A stretch of DNA of 64,000 bases from assembly GCF_963457605.1 (NCBI RefSeq), contig NZ_OY735139.1, positions 1,488,001 through 1,552,000 on the forward strand, written 5' to 3'. This DNA is from an uncultured Gellertiella sp. Lineage in GTDB: Bacteria; Pseudomonadota; Alphaproteobacteria; Rhizobiales; Rhizobiaceae. Made by a program: the position numbers and the translations under genes. Under the pieces are notes generated by a model, which was not told where the DNA came from, did not search any database, and was given only the letters and a program-made list of their open reading frames with translations. Positions 29,638 through 38,497 of this stretch are shown here, in pieces. Numbering within the stretch: the first letter of the stretch is position 1; every line of letters starts with the position of its first letter.

Positions 29638-31518
29638 ATGTGCGGCATTGTCGGCGTCTATTACTTTGACCAGCGAGCCGTCGACCGAGACCTGGTCGAC
29701 GACATGGCGCGCCGCATAGCGCGGCGGGGCCCGGATGGCGGCGGCAGCTGGACGGAAGGACCTGTCGGCCTCGGCCATCGTCGCCTCGCGGTCCGCGACA
29801 TTTCCGCCGCCGGTGCCCAGCCCTTTCATTCCGAATGCGGACAGATCGTCGTCACCTATAATGGCGAGCTTTACAATGATCGGACGATTGCGGGCCTGCT
29901 GGGGAAAAGCCGGGGATTCGTACCGAAAACCGGCTGCGATACCGAAGTCATCCCGGAAAGCTATCTCGAATGGGGCGACACCTTTGCCGAACGGCTCGAG
30001 GGCATCTTTGCCCTCGCGCTCCATGACCGGCGCAACGGTCGCCTGCTTCTGGCGCGTGATGCGAACGGAACCAAGCCTCTCTATGTTCGCGAGTTCCCGG
30101 GCGGCATTCATTTTTCCAGCGAAATCAAAGCCTTCTTTGCCGATCCAGAATTTCGGTCAACCCTGTCGCCGCCATCGCTGGCCGCGTTTCTGGCAACCGG
30201 ATATGTGGCCCCTGATTCCAGCCTGTTTGCGGGCATACTGCAGGTTCCGCCCGGAACTGTCATGATCTGGGACCGGGACCGGAAGACGGAGCGCTGCTTC
30301 TGGCGCCCCACGCGAAAGCCGGCGGAGCCCGTCAGCCTTGACCAGTCGTCCGACCGTGTCCTTGACACCCTGCGATCCGTCGTTGCCGACCAGGTGGTCT
30401 CCGATGTCCCGATTGCCGTTTTGCAGAGCGGCGGCATCGATTCAACCCTGATTTCCGCTTGCCTGCCCGACCATTGCGATGTCAGGCTCTACTCGGTTCG
30501 CTTCCAGGACCGGGCCCATGATGAATCCGGCCTCGCCGGTCTGGTGGCGGCACGCTTGAAGCGACCGCTGGACTTCATTGATCTCGCACGATCGGATGTG
30601 GTGGCGGATTTCAGGGCAATGGTCGACGCGGTCGATGGCTCGCTTGCCGATTCCAGCGCGCTTGCGACCTTCCAGCTTGCGCGAGCCGTCAAGGCGCATG
30701 CCACTGTCGCTCTGTCAGGAGATGGTGCGGATGAGTATTTCGGCGGATATCCGACCTACAGGGCCACCGCTCTGGCCCGTCGGGCGGGAGCCCTCATCCC
30801 CAACCCCGTGCTCGATGGCCTGAGCCGCCTGTTCCAGACCCTTGGCGGACAATCCGATCAGCGCATCGGACGCAGCGAATTGATGGTACGGCTGCTCGAC
30901 GGAATGGCAAGCTCTTCGCCCCACGCCAACTGGCGTCGATACCTGCGCGCCGCTGACCGCAGGGCTCTCTACGGACCAGATCTCCAGACACTGTCGGCAG
31001 CAGATCCATTGGTGCGCTATGCCGCAGCCGGAGAGGATGGAAAGGACAGCTGGGAGCAGGGACTTCTCGCCGACCAGCGCTACTACCTGCCGGGCGACAT
31101 GCTGATGAAAACCGACCGGACGAGCATGTATCATGGACTTGAGGTCCGCGTTCCGTTCCTGGATCGCCGGATGTGCGATCTGGCGGCGTCTCTGGATCGG
31201 TCCCAACTCATGGACATCAAGGGGCGCACGAAGATTGTGCTGCGCCGTGCCGTCGAGAAGCTTGGCTTGCCGGCAGAGATTTTTGCGGCGCGGAAGATGG
31301 GCTTCAACGTGCCGATGAACGCCTTGTTGCGCCATGAACTGCGGCCGCTCGGGGACCACCTGCTTGATCGCAATGCAGATATTTTAGCTCCCTTCCTGTC
31401 GGCCGACGGCGTTCGCCGCCTTTGGCGCGATCATCGCCGACAGGCAAGGGATTACCGTTTTGTCGTCTGGACCCTGCTGGTGCTGGCGACCTGGATAGAG
31501 GATCATTCCCACCCATGA
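29638..31518 (+). CDS. asnB: Glutamine-dependent asparagine-synthase-family amidotransferase (copy 1)
   Basis: 626 residues. The N-terminal glutaminase domain starts with catalytic Cys2 (MCGIVGVYYF), with IARRGPDGGGSW, LGHRRLAVRD and TYNGELYND. The C-terminal ATP pyrophosphatase has the PP-loop VLQSGGIDSTLISA (near residue 262) and ALSGDGADEYFGGYPTYRA. Members in polysaccharide loci, such as WbpS of Pseudomonas, amidate uronic acids rather than Asp; that is the more likely role here. It overlaps the next gene by ATGA and starts 15 bp after the upstream membrane-protein gene. Confidence 0.88.
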   Translation: MCGIVGVYYFDQRAVDRDLVDDMARRIARRGPDGGGSWTEGPVGLGHRRLAVRDISAAGAQPFHSECGQIVVTYNGELYNDRTIAGLLGKSRGFVPKTGCDTEVIPESYLEWGDTFAERLEGIFALALHDRRNGRLLLARDANGTKPLYVREFPGGIHFSSEIKAFFADPEFRSTLSPPSLAAFLATGYVAPDSSLFAGILQVPPGTVMIWDRDRKTERCFWRPTRKPAEPVSLDQSSDRVLDTLRSVVADQVVSDVPIAVLQSGGIDSTLISACLPDHCDVRLYSVRFQDRAHDESGLAGLVAARLKRPLDFIDLARSDVVADFRAMVDAVDGSLADSSALATFQLARAVKAHATVALSGDGADEYFGGYPTYRATALARRAGALIPNPVLDGLSRLFQTLGGQSDQRIGRSELMVRLLDGMASSSPHANWRRYLRAADRRALYGPDLQTLSAADPLVRYAAAGEDGKDSWEQGLLADQRYYLPGDMLMKTDRTSMYHGLEVRVPFLDRRMCDLAASLDRSQLMDIKGRTKIVLRRAVEKLGLPAEIFAARKMGFNVPMNALLRHELRPLGDHLLDRNADILAPFLSADGVRRLWRDHRRQARDYRFVVWTLLVLATWIEDHSHP

Positions 31519-32429
31519 CAGCCCCCCTTTTTGACGCCTCCGATCTCAGCATTGTCATTCCTGCCTATAACGAGGAAATGGGCATCGGCGTGACACTGGA
31601 TCAATTGCTGGCGACCTTCAGCAATGCGGAGATCATCGTCGTGGATGACCGCTCAAGGGATGCAACCTTCGCCACCGCCGCTTCACGGCCATCCGTGCGG
31701 GTGCTGCAGCATGCTTTCAACCGTGGGCAGGGTGCTTCATTGAAAACAGGCATGCGCGCGGCAACCCGCCCCTATGTGGCGTGGTTTGACGCCGACAATG
31801 AACACCGGCCCGAGGATCTGGCCCGCTGCCTCACCACCATCAGGCGGGAGGAGCTTGTCGCGGTGATCGGCCAGCGTGACAATGGTGCCAGCAGTCACGT
31901 CCGCGGGCTGGGCAAGGCGCTGATCCGTCTTGTCGGGCGCGGGCTGAAGATCAATGCCGGACACGACCTGAACTGCGGCTTGCGGATCTTCCGCCGCGAA
32001 GTCATCCTGCCTTACTGCTCGCTCATTCCGAACCGTTTCAGCTCGAGCCTGGTGACGACTCTCGTCATGATCGAACGGCGCTATCCCGTCACCTTCGAAC
32101 AGATACGCACCACCCCGCGCATCGGACAGTCGACTGTGCGCATGAAGGACGGTTTCGAGGCCATGCTGGCTCTTTTCCGCGCCGTCCTGCTCTTTGCACC
32201 GATGCGCTTCTTTCTGCCCATCGGGCTCGGGCTCACCGGTGTCGGCATCGTCTACAGCGTGCTTGTGGCCCTTCTGGCCGGACGCGGCATCCCGCTCGGC
32301 GGAACGCTGGTGATGGCGGCGGGCCTGATGAGCATCGCCATGGGCCTGGTGACCGATCAGATCAGCCAGTTACGGCTCAACATGCTTCCCGATACGACAC
32401 CGCTTTCAAAGGATACGCAGGCGGAGTAG
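31515..32429 (+). CDS. GT2 glycosyltransferase, bactoprenol-phosphate sugar synthase type (GtrB-like)
   Basis: 304 residues. The catalytic GT-A domain has LSIVIPAYNEEMGIGVTLDQ, IIVVDDRSRDAT and the metal-binding DxD in VAWFDADNEHRPEDL. Two C-terminal membrane spans (FFLPIGLGLTGVGIVYSVLV and LVMAAGLMSIAMGLV) match the GtrB/DPM1 architecture. Such enzymes move a sugar from UDP/GDP to undecaprenyl phosphate on the cytoplasmic face. It overlaps asnB by four bases and is in an operon with GtrA (34030). Confidence 0.85.
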   Translation: MTAPLFDASDLSIVIPAYNEEMGIGVTLDQLLATFSNAEIIVVDDRSRDATFATAASRPSVRVLQHAFNRGQGASLKTGMRAATRPYVAWFDADNEHRPEDLARCLTTIRREELVAVIGQRDNGASSHVRGLGKALIRLVGRGLKINAGHDLNCGLRIFRREVILPYCSLIPNRFSSSLVTTLVMIERRYPVTFEQIRTTPRIGQSTVRMKDGFEAMLALFRAVLLFAPMRFFLPIGLGLTGVGIVYSVLVALLAGRGIPLGGTLVMAAGLMSIAMGLVTDQISQLRLNMLPDTTPLSKDTQAE

Positions 32430-32574
32430 ACGTGGCCATCTGCCGGATCGGGCATCAGCCGGGGCCGGTTTGAACATTGATGTAACTTCCTTCGCCTGAT
32501 AAGGGACGGGGCCTGTCTCGGCACAGCCGAAGCCATTTCCTTTGACCATCAAGCCGTTTCAAGGACCAAGTGAC

Positions 32575-33258
32575 GTGACCGAAATCAACATGTTCAGCGG
32601 ACGCCCGCCTGCCTGGTCCCTAAAACGGCCAAAGCCGCCGTTGCAGCAGGTCTATGATTTTTTCGGCGCACCGTTGCGGATGATCGCCTTGCCGGATCAT
32701 GTCAACGAGCGCATGCATCTGACCTCGTTGCGGGCCGAGCGGCTTTCGATGGTCCTGCCCCAGTTGACGGGTCGCGTCCTCGATATCGGTGCCGGCGACA
32801 ATATGCTGGTCAATCTCTACCGGGAACAAAGTACTGGCACCACGAATGCCGGCGGGGCAGGCGCCAGCGTCGGTCTCGACGTGGTCGACTGGGGTGGCCA
32901 GTGCACGATTGTCGAAAATTGCCGGCATCTCCCCTTTGAAGACAACAGCTTCGACACTGTCTGTTTCGTCGCCTGCCTAAATCACATTCCGGAACGCCGG
33001 GAAGCTCTGGCGGAAAGCCTGCGCATTCTGAAGCCCGGTGGTCGTCTCGTGGTCACCATGATCGGCAAGCTTATCGGTGATATCGGCCACGCCATCTGGT
33101 GGTACAGCGAGGACAAGCACCGGGATGTCGCTGAAGGTGAAGTCATGGGCATGGACCCGAAAAATGTCATGGACATGATCCGTGAGGCAGGATTTCCCGC
33201 CGTCCGGAGGTCAAGCTTCGTCTATGGACTCAACCATCTTTTCATCGCGACGAAGTAA
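32575..33258 (+). CDS. SAM-dependent methyltransferase
   Basis: 227 residues from GTG 32575, which has AAGGA 9 bp upstream; TTG 32542 and ATG 32590 are alternatives in frame. SAM motif I is LTGRVLDIGAGDNMLVNLY, motif II region ICFVACLNHIPERREALAES appears as VCFVACLNHIPERREAL, followed by RILKPGGRLVVTMIGKL, all typical of the UbiE-like class I fold. Likely modifies a sugar of the surface glycan. It starts about 145 bp after the GT2 gene and is followed by a second methyltransferase. Confidence 0.82.
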   Translation: MTEINMFSGRPPAWSLKRPKPPLQQVYDFFGAPLRMIALPDHVNERMHLTSLRAERLSMVLPQLTGRVLDIGAGDNMLVNLYREQSTGTTNAGGAGASVGLDVVDWGGQCTIVENCRHLPFEDNSFDTVCFVACLNHIPERREALAESLRILKPGGRLVVTMIGKLIGDIGHAIWWYSEDKHRDVAEGEVMGMDPKNVMDMIREAGFPAVRRSSFVYGLNHLFIATK

Positions 33259-33284
33259 GAACAGCGAAACCGGAGATCAGGATC

Positions 33285-34028
33285 ATGGGTCAGGCCGAAC
33301 ATTACGATGCAATTCTGGATGACTATGAGCGTCATTACTTTGACGAATCCTCCATGGAATACCGTCGTGCCTTCATTTACCCGGCACTGTTCAATAACCT
33401 GGACCTCAATGGCAAGGATGTTGTGGATCTGGCCTGCGCCAGTGGCCTGAACTCGACGGAATGCGCCAAGATCTATCCGCGTGTCCGCCTCCAGGGTGTC
33501 GATATTTCTGACGAATGCTGCGCCTCCTATCGCCGGCACACCGCTTTTCCAGCCCATATCGTCGATTTGTCGTCACCGGCAGCAAGCCTGTCCGAACCCT
33601 GCGATACAGCTTTTGTGGTTGGCGGCCTGCACCACTGCGTCAACGACCTTCCCGCGACGCTGCAAAACATGGCCCGCTTCATCAAGCCGGGCGGTCACCT
33701 GTTGATGGTTGAACCCAATGCGGGTTTCATCCTCAATGCGGTTCGCAATCTTTGGTACAAGAAGGACCGCTGGTTTCGCGCCGAGGAGGAGCATCCGTTG
33801 TTCCATGACAAAATTCTGGAAATGGCATCCGGCAATTTCGAACTGATCAAGGTGACCTATCTCGGCGGTCCTGCCTATTTCCTGATCCTGAACAGCCTGA
33901 TTACCCGTGTTCCGCACCGTTTCAAACCATTGCTGGCCAAACCCCTGATGGCCATCGAGAGGCTCTATAACCTCCTGCCGGGATCTGCCCCCTTCCCCAT
34001 GTTCATTGCCCAGTGGCGTCGCCGCTGA
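33285..34028 (+). CDS. SAM-dependent methyltransferase
   Basis: 247 residues. Motif I is NGKDVVDLACASGLNSTECA, with the acidic end QGVDISDE, FVVGGLHHCVNDLPATL and MARFIKPGGHLLMVEPNAG. Its Gly-rich loop is altered (ACASG instead of GxGxG), but the fold is still class I. The C-terminal part contains a hydrophobic stretch (AYFLILNSLITRV) that may associate with the membrane. Next gene (GtrA) starts 1 bp after its stop, so the operon continues. Confidence 0.8.
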   Translation: MGQAEHYDAILDDYERHYFDESSMEYRRAFIYPALFNNLDLNGKDVVDLACASGLNSTECAKIYPRVRLQGVDISDECCASYRRHTAFPAHIVDLSSPAASLSEPCDTAFVVGGLHHCVNDLPATLQNMARFIKPGGHLLMVEPNAGFILNAVRNLWYKKDRWFRAEEEHPLFHDKILEMASGNFELIKVTYLGGPAYFLILNSLITRVPHRFKPLLAKPLMAIERLYNLLPGSAPFPMFIAQWRRR

Positions 34029-34029
34029 C

Positions 34030-34434
34030 ATGGACGAAAACGAAGTCGACCCCGGTCACTGGAGCGCGACGTTCTGGCAATTGCTGCGATATGGTTGCAC
34101 CGGCGGTGCAACATTCCTGATCTTTCTGGCGCTGGCGAGTCTGCCGCTCGTCGTCCCGAGCATCCGTCAGGGTGTGGCCTCCGGGGCTGCAATCTTCGTG
34201 TCGGGCATCTTTAATTTTGCCGTGCAATATGCCTTCACGTTTCAGAGCAAGCGCCCGGTAAAAGCAGCCATCTTGCGCTATCTACTGCTGGTGTCCTTCA
34301 ATTCCCTCTGGGGCGGTGCCCTGGCAAATGTCATGGTCCAGTATTTTGGTATCTATCCTGTAGTCGCAAATATTACCTGCGCTTTGGCACTTACCGCCTT
34401 CACCTATCCCGCAATGCGGTTTTTTGTAATGTAA
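34030..34434 (+). CDS. gtrA: GtrA-family membrane protein (polyprenyl-linked sugar flippase)
   Basis: 134 residues with four membrane spans (about 15-35, 43-65, 78-98, 108-130). LRYGCTGGATFLIFLALASL and FNFAVQYAFTFQSKRP are the conserved GtrA blocks. GtrA proteins are proposed to flip undecaprenyl-phosphate-glucose so the sugar can be added to O-antigen in the periplasm. The ATG at 34030 lies 1 bp after the preceding stop. Together with the GT2 gene at 31515 and the GT-C-like gene at 27952 it suggests a GtrABC-like branch-addition module. Confidence 0.85.
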   Translation: MDENEVDPGHWSATFWQLLRYGCTGGATFLIFLALASLPLVVPSIRQGVASGAAIFVSGIFNFAVQYAFTFQSKRPVKAAILRYLLLVSFNSLWGGALANVMVQYFGIYPVVANITCALALTAFTYPAMRFFVM

Positions 34435-34487
34435 TACCCTTGGTGTCTGCTGCCATTTCAGGGTCGCCCCTCGAAGGAGAGAATGTC

Positions 34488-36227
34488 TTGTCCAGCCTTG
34501 CCCATGGAATCGAGACCACGGAAAACGGTGCCAAGGCGATTGGCTCCCGGTTGACGGCAATCATGCTTCTGGCCTTCATGTCCGGGCTGGTGGCGTTCTT
34601 CGCCAGTACGGTCAACAGCCTTGGTGCGGTCTGGCGTGTGCTCTTTTATGGGTTCTGGCTGGTGTCTGTTGTGACGGTGCCCGTGCTGCTGCTGAAAATG
34701 CCGCGTGATTTCAAGGGACGAGTTGCAGGCCTCGCCGCAATGACAGCCCTGCTGCTCGCTGTCTGCCTCATGCATCCTCTGGACGGCATGACCCGGAACT
34801 ACATTTCGCTCATCGTCCTGATCTCTGTCTTCGCCGTGATAAGCGCCGCCCATGCAGGCAACAGCGTCCGTGGCCTTGCCGCATGGATTGTCGTTCTCAA
34901 CGCACTCATCCTGTTTGCCGATATTCTCTTTCCCGTCGGGCTGTCGAATACACTCGGTCGGGCCGCCGGTTTCATGGTCAACCCGAATATTGCCGCCCTG
35001 AGCCTGCTCATCGGTGCATCCGCGTCCATCTCGGGCGTACCGACCCGCTGGAAATATGCCTTCTGTACCCTGGTGGCGGCGGCGATTTTTTTCACACTTT
35101 CGCGCTCGACCCTGATCCTCGGGTCTGCTGTCCTCGTGGTGAGCCTGCTGCTGAACGGCAGCCTTCGCGGATCAGGGCGCACTATCGATCTGCGATTTCT
35201 TGTGCCCGACCGGCGGGCCATTGGTGTGGCCGTGTTTTTTCTGCTGTGGCTGGTCTTGACCCTTCTGGTGAATGACCGTTTCTCAACCGCGGCCAGTTCT
35301 TCCTACACCACCTTGCGGCTGGCCCTGGACCTGCTGGGACTGGAAGGGTATGGCAATGGCAGCTATGCCGACCTGATCGGCCAGCTTGGCGACAGCAATT
35401 CGGTTCTCGCCCGCAAGGTCCTGTTCCTGCGCTCCCTCTACGCCTTCCTGCACGGACCTTTCTTCGGCCAGGGTCTGGCTTATGCCTATGCACTTGAGCC
35501 GCACAATACGTACCTGCTTTTCGCCGTGGCCTTTGGCTATCCGGGTCTCTTCATCGTATTCCTCGCACTGGGCCTCCTCACTTATGTCTGCGGACGCCGT
35601 GAGATCCACCTCGCCTTGAGCCTGGCCGCCGGGATGCTGGTGTCCCATGATTTGCTGATGCCGGTTTTTGCGGCACCTCTGGCCGTTGGCCTCGGCTGGC
35701 AAATGGCAAACCGCTTGCCACCTCCTCCGGCCATAATCAGAACAAGGTTCGCCCCCTATGTCTGGGGCGCGGCCATGCTGGTCAGCGTTACGGTCGCCTT
35801 TGTCTTGCTGCATGACCGTAGTGCTGTTTCCGTGCCGCTCGAAGCCGGAGCCATGCGCCATGACAAGGGGGACGACTATATCGCCCTGGTGCCCAATCCT
35901 GCCTATTCCGGAATAGTGCGCGTGGCTGCCAGCGATGATCCGAGCCTGGGTCTTCTGGAAAATGGGCAAGCGCTTGCAAGCGTGCCATCCGCGCAGGCGC
36001 GAACCGGTGCGAGAGGCCAGTTCCTGCTCAAAGATGGTTATGTGGTAAAATTTTCCAGCACTGACGGAAGCGATCCAACGACAAACAGCCGCGCCTACAG
36101 CCTGCACTACATGCCGCGCCCACATCCCCTCGCGGCAATCGTCCTTTGTGTTTTTTTGCTCTGGGCTGCCGGGTATAATCTTCTGTCACGACGCATCGGC
36201 ACGGTGGAAAGATCCTCCGCCCGCTAA
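34488..36227 (+). CDS. O-antigen ligase/polymerase family (Wzy_C) membrane protein, paralogue 1
   Basis: 579 residues from TTG 34488, chosen because AAGGAG lies 8 bp upstream; the frame opens 16 codons earlier at another TTG. About 11-12 membrane spans. The Wzy_C region has RSLYAFLHGPFFGQGLAYAY, LEPHNTYLLFAVAFGYPGLF and LVSHDLLMP. After the last long membrane block, a C-terminal extracytoplasmic portion of about 115 residues (LVPNPAYSGIVR, LLENGQALASVPS) is followed by a final span. The same layout occurs in the convergent gene at 36307, to which it is clearly homologous. It could ligate glycan to lipid A-core or polymerise repeat units; sequence alone does not decide. Confidence 0.78.
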   Translation: MSSLAHGIETTENGAKAIGSRLTAIMLLAFMSGLVAFFASTVNSLGAVWRVLFYGFWLVSVVTVPVLLLKMPRDFKGRVAGLAAMTALLLAVCLMHPLDGMTRNYISLIVLISVFAVISAAHAGNSVRGLAAWIVVLNALILFADILFPVGLSNTLGRAAGFMVNPNIAALSLLIGASASISGVPTRWKYAFCTLVAAAIFFTLSRSTLILGSAVLVVSLLLNGSLRGSGRTIDLRFLVPDRRAIGVAVFFLLWLVLTLLVNDRFSTAASSSYTTLRLALDLLGLEGYGNGSYADLIGQLGDSNSVLARKVLFLRSLYAFLHGPFFGQGLAYAYALEPHNTYLLFAVAFGYPGLFIVFLALGLLTYVCGRREIHLALSLAAGMLVSHDLLMPVFAAPLAVGLGWQMANRLPPPPAIIRTRFAPYVWGAAMLVSVTVAFVLLHDRSAVSVPLEAGAMRHDKGDDYIALVPNPAYSGIVRVAASDDPSLGLLENGQALASVPSAQARTGARGQFLLKDGYVVKFSSTDGSDPTTNSRAYSLHYMPRPHPLAAIVLCVFLLWAAGYNLLSRRIGTVERSSAR

Positions 36228-36278
36228 GCGCAAGAGAGTTTGCCTGGTTCACATTGAACCTGGCAGACTCTCTTGCGC
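36228..36278. repeat. Palindromic element, copy A (solo hairpin) between convergent operons
   Basis: A 51-nt near-perfect palindrome immediately after the TAA of paralogue 1. Outer arms GCGCAAGAGAG / CTCTCTTGCGC and inner arms CTGGTTC / GAACCTGG match the core hairpin of the element family at 38498, 51759, 52294, 59763 and 60222. It could act as a bidirectional terminator for the two operons. Confidence 0.85.
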
Positions 36279-36306
36279 CGTTCAACCTTGGCACTGTTTG
36301 ACAGCG

Positions 36307-38115
36307 TCAAAGCCTGAATACAGCTTCATCTCCTCCCGCACGCCGCTGCATTCTGACAGTGGTGCGATGGGCAGCGGAATAGGCGATACCCCATGCCATG
36401 AGCAGGAGGCACATTATCCATCCGAGCGGATGCACCTCAGGCCGATATTCCAAAAAGTAGGATCGACCATTTCGTGTCGGATTGCTTTGGTCGAATGGAG
36501 AGAAGTCAAGCGCATAGCGCTCCACCAGGGCAAATTTCCCGGCATAACCGCTGCCTGTCGCTGTGGATGGCATGGGCGTCAAAGGATTTCCGTTTTCCAA
36601 TAGCCGGACATTCTCATAGGCCGTGGCTGGCGGGCGTAGGATGCCTGAAAACGCCTGGGTCGGAACCAGAATCACAAAATTCGCATCCGTGTTGGAGCGG
36701 ACGGCGCTCGCATCAAGCGTATACCTCAAATTTTGACCTCGAAAATGAACCCCGACAAACACCGTTGCGAAGATGACCGCAGCAGCCGTTAACCAGACAT
36801 ACGTCACAAATCCATTTTGACACGAATGCGCTTCGGCTTCCTCTGCTTGCAACGCATAGCCAAGGCCCAGGGCAATCGGCGCGGCCAAGGCAGGCATGAG
36901 CAGATCGTGCGAAACCAGCATGGCTGCAATAACGCTCAGCGGAACGGCCACACTGCGACGCCCGCAGGCACCAAAGAGAAAAACAACCAGGAGGATGTCG
37001 AGGGCGACGCCGGGATAGCCGAACGCCACAGCAAAAAGGAGAAACATGTTATGGGGTGCAAGGCTGTATGCCGCTTCCAGCCCCTCTCCCATGAAAGGCG
37101 CGGTCTCAAAGGCGTAGAGTGATCGCATCAGCAAGGATTTGCGCGACATCACCGAATTGGTGCTGCCAGGTTCAGCAGTTGGTTTGGTTAAGTCCGCCTT
37201 TCCCAACGCCACTTGATCCTTGTTGGCCACAGACGTTGCAGTATCACCAGAGATTTGATGCCCTGTTTTGAGAACGGTCTCCAATGTCGCTTCAAGGGTG
37301 CCTAAGGATCCCTTCAAAGCGACCGGAAACCGATCATTCGACCAGACAACGCCAAGCAACCAAAGGCCCGAGAAACCAAGGAGTACAAACAGCCTGACGT
37401 CGGGCCAAATCAGCCGCATGATGTTTTTTGCCGATGCACGGTCGAAGGCAAAATGCAGGGAAAGGCTCAGAACCATAATGCTGAGGCTCAGGAGTAGGGT
37501 GGAGCGCGAAATGGTGAAGAAAATTGCGCTGCCGACCAATGCAAAAAAGGTGTACCGCCACCGCAGGGGAACTGCGGAACAGGTCGCGGCGCATCCCAGC
37601 ATCAGGCTGAGAGCAGCATCGTTCGGGTTCACGAGAAAGCCACCCGCCCGGCCAAGAGTGTTAGAGAATCCTACCGGGAATATAATGTCAACAAATATGA
37701 CACACGCATTAAAGACGACAACCCAAGCCCCCAGCCGCAGAGCAGACCTGTTGCGGGTAGCCGCGGATAGCACGGTAAACGCGAATATGAAGATCGTGAT
37801 GGCAATAAAGTTTTTCGAAATGCGAGTGACTGGATGGGCAAAAGTGAGGCCAAGCATGACAACGGTAGTCAGAGACAAATACACCAATCTCCGCCTCAGT
37901 CCGACATCCTGCATCAAAACGAGATGCAAGCCTGCAGCACCGAGTGCACACATCCAGAAACCAAAATAGACGATTCGCCACACAAAACCGGCATTCTCGA
38001 GAAGCGGGCTGAAGAACGGCAAAAAACCGGTCATAAAGGCCAGAACCATTACCGCAAGCATTCCGGCGGACGCCGCTTGAAACATCCGCACCGCAGTCAA
38101 TTTGTCAAATTTCAT
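36307..38115 (-). CDS. O-antigen ligase/polymerase family (Wzy_C) membrane protein, paralogue 2
   Basis: 602 residues, colinear with the gene at 34488 over its whole length: RSLYAFETAPFMGEGLEAAY, LAPHNMFLLFAVAFGYPG, LVSHDLLMPALAAP, then the C-terminal extracytoplasmic domain (LVPTQAFSGILR, LLENGNPLTPMPS) and a last span. It has an extra hydrophilic insert of about 30 residues before the Wzy_C motif (around residues 290-325). Base composition is visibly less GC-rich than its paralogue, suggesting a different origin. Upstream lies an AT-rich region with a palindrome. It is the last gene of the minus-strand glycan cluster but is separated from it by a 520-bp gap, so it may have its own promoter. 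Confidence 0.78.
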   Translation of the reverse strand: MKFDKLTAVRMFQAASAGMLAVMVLAFMTGFLPFFSPLLENAGFVWRIVYFGFWMCALGAAGLHLVLMQDVGLRRRLVYLSLTTVVMLGLTFAHPVTRISKNFIAITIFIFAFTVLSAATRNRSALRLGAWVVVFNACVIFVDIIFPVGFSNTLGRAGGFLVNPNDAALSLMLGCAATCSAVPLRWRYTFFALVGSAIFFTISRSTLLLSLSIMVLSLSLHFAFDRASAKNIMRLIWPDVRLFVLLGFSGLWLLGVVWSNDRFPVALKGSLGTLEATLETVLKTGHQISGDTATSVANKDQVALGKADLTKPTAEPGSTNSVMSRKSLLMRSLYAFETAPFMGEGLEAAYSLAPHNMFLLFAVAFGYPGVALDILLVVFLFGACGRRSVAVPLSVIAAMLVSHDLLMPALAAPIALGLGYALQAEEAEAHSCQNGFVTYVWLTAAAVIFATVFVGVHFRGQNLRYTLDASAVRSNTDANFVILVPTQAFSGILRPPATAYENVRLLENGNPLTPMPSTATGSGYAGKFALVERYALDFSPFDQSNPTRNGRSYFLEYRPEVHPLGWIMCLLLMAWGIAYSAAHRTTVRMQRRAGGDEAVFRL

Positions 38116-38497
38116 AGATGCATTTACTCCGTAAATGTAATTGTTTTATACAATTATTTCCTGCCTAGTGCATCTTCCGATAAATTGCAAAAAAATATTT
38201 TCTATCTTAAGTGTAGCTAATACGAATAATTCCGTCCGATTATTCGAATATAATTCCATTTTAATATGTTTTTATTGGCAGGCGCTGGAAAAGTATAGTT
38301 GCGACAATCCAGCGGAGAGTTCGCTGTCCCAGGCGTGCTTTGGACGATTACATGGAGATATCCAGACGTTCACAACAGCCAGCCGGCAAGCAGCGCCCGC
38401 CTGTCAGGCAAAGCCGCAGAGCGGCCTTCCCATTTAATCCTGCATGACGACGTCATATGCGGGGACCGAACATCAAGGTTCGCTCGCGGGTCTACAA
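38116..38497. other. AT-rich upstream region of ligase paralogue 2
   Basis: Strikingly AT-rich compared with the rest of the window, particularly 38116-38290. It holds a perfect palindrome at 38223-38246 and no convincing gene. Likely the promoter region of the gene ending at 36307. Confidence 0.6.
38223..38246. promoter_or_regulatory. Perfect inverted repeat upstream of ligase paralogue 2
   Basis: Arms CGAATAAT and ATTATTCG (8 bp) around an 8-bp spacer TCCGTCCG, 108 bp upstream of the start codon at 38115. Candidate operator. Confidence 0.4.
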
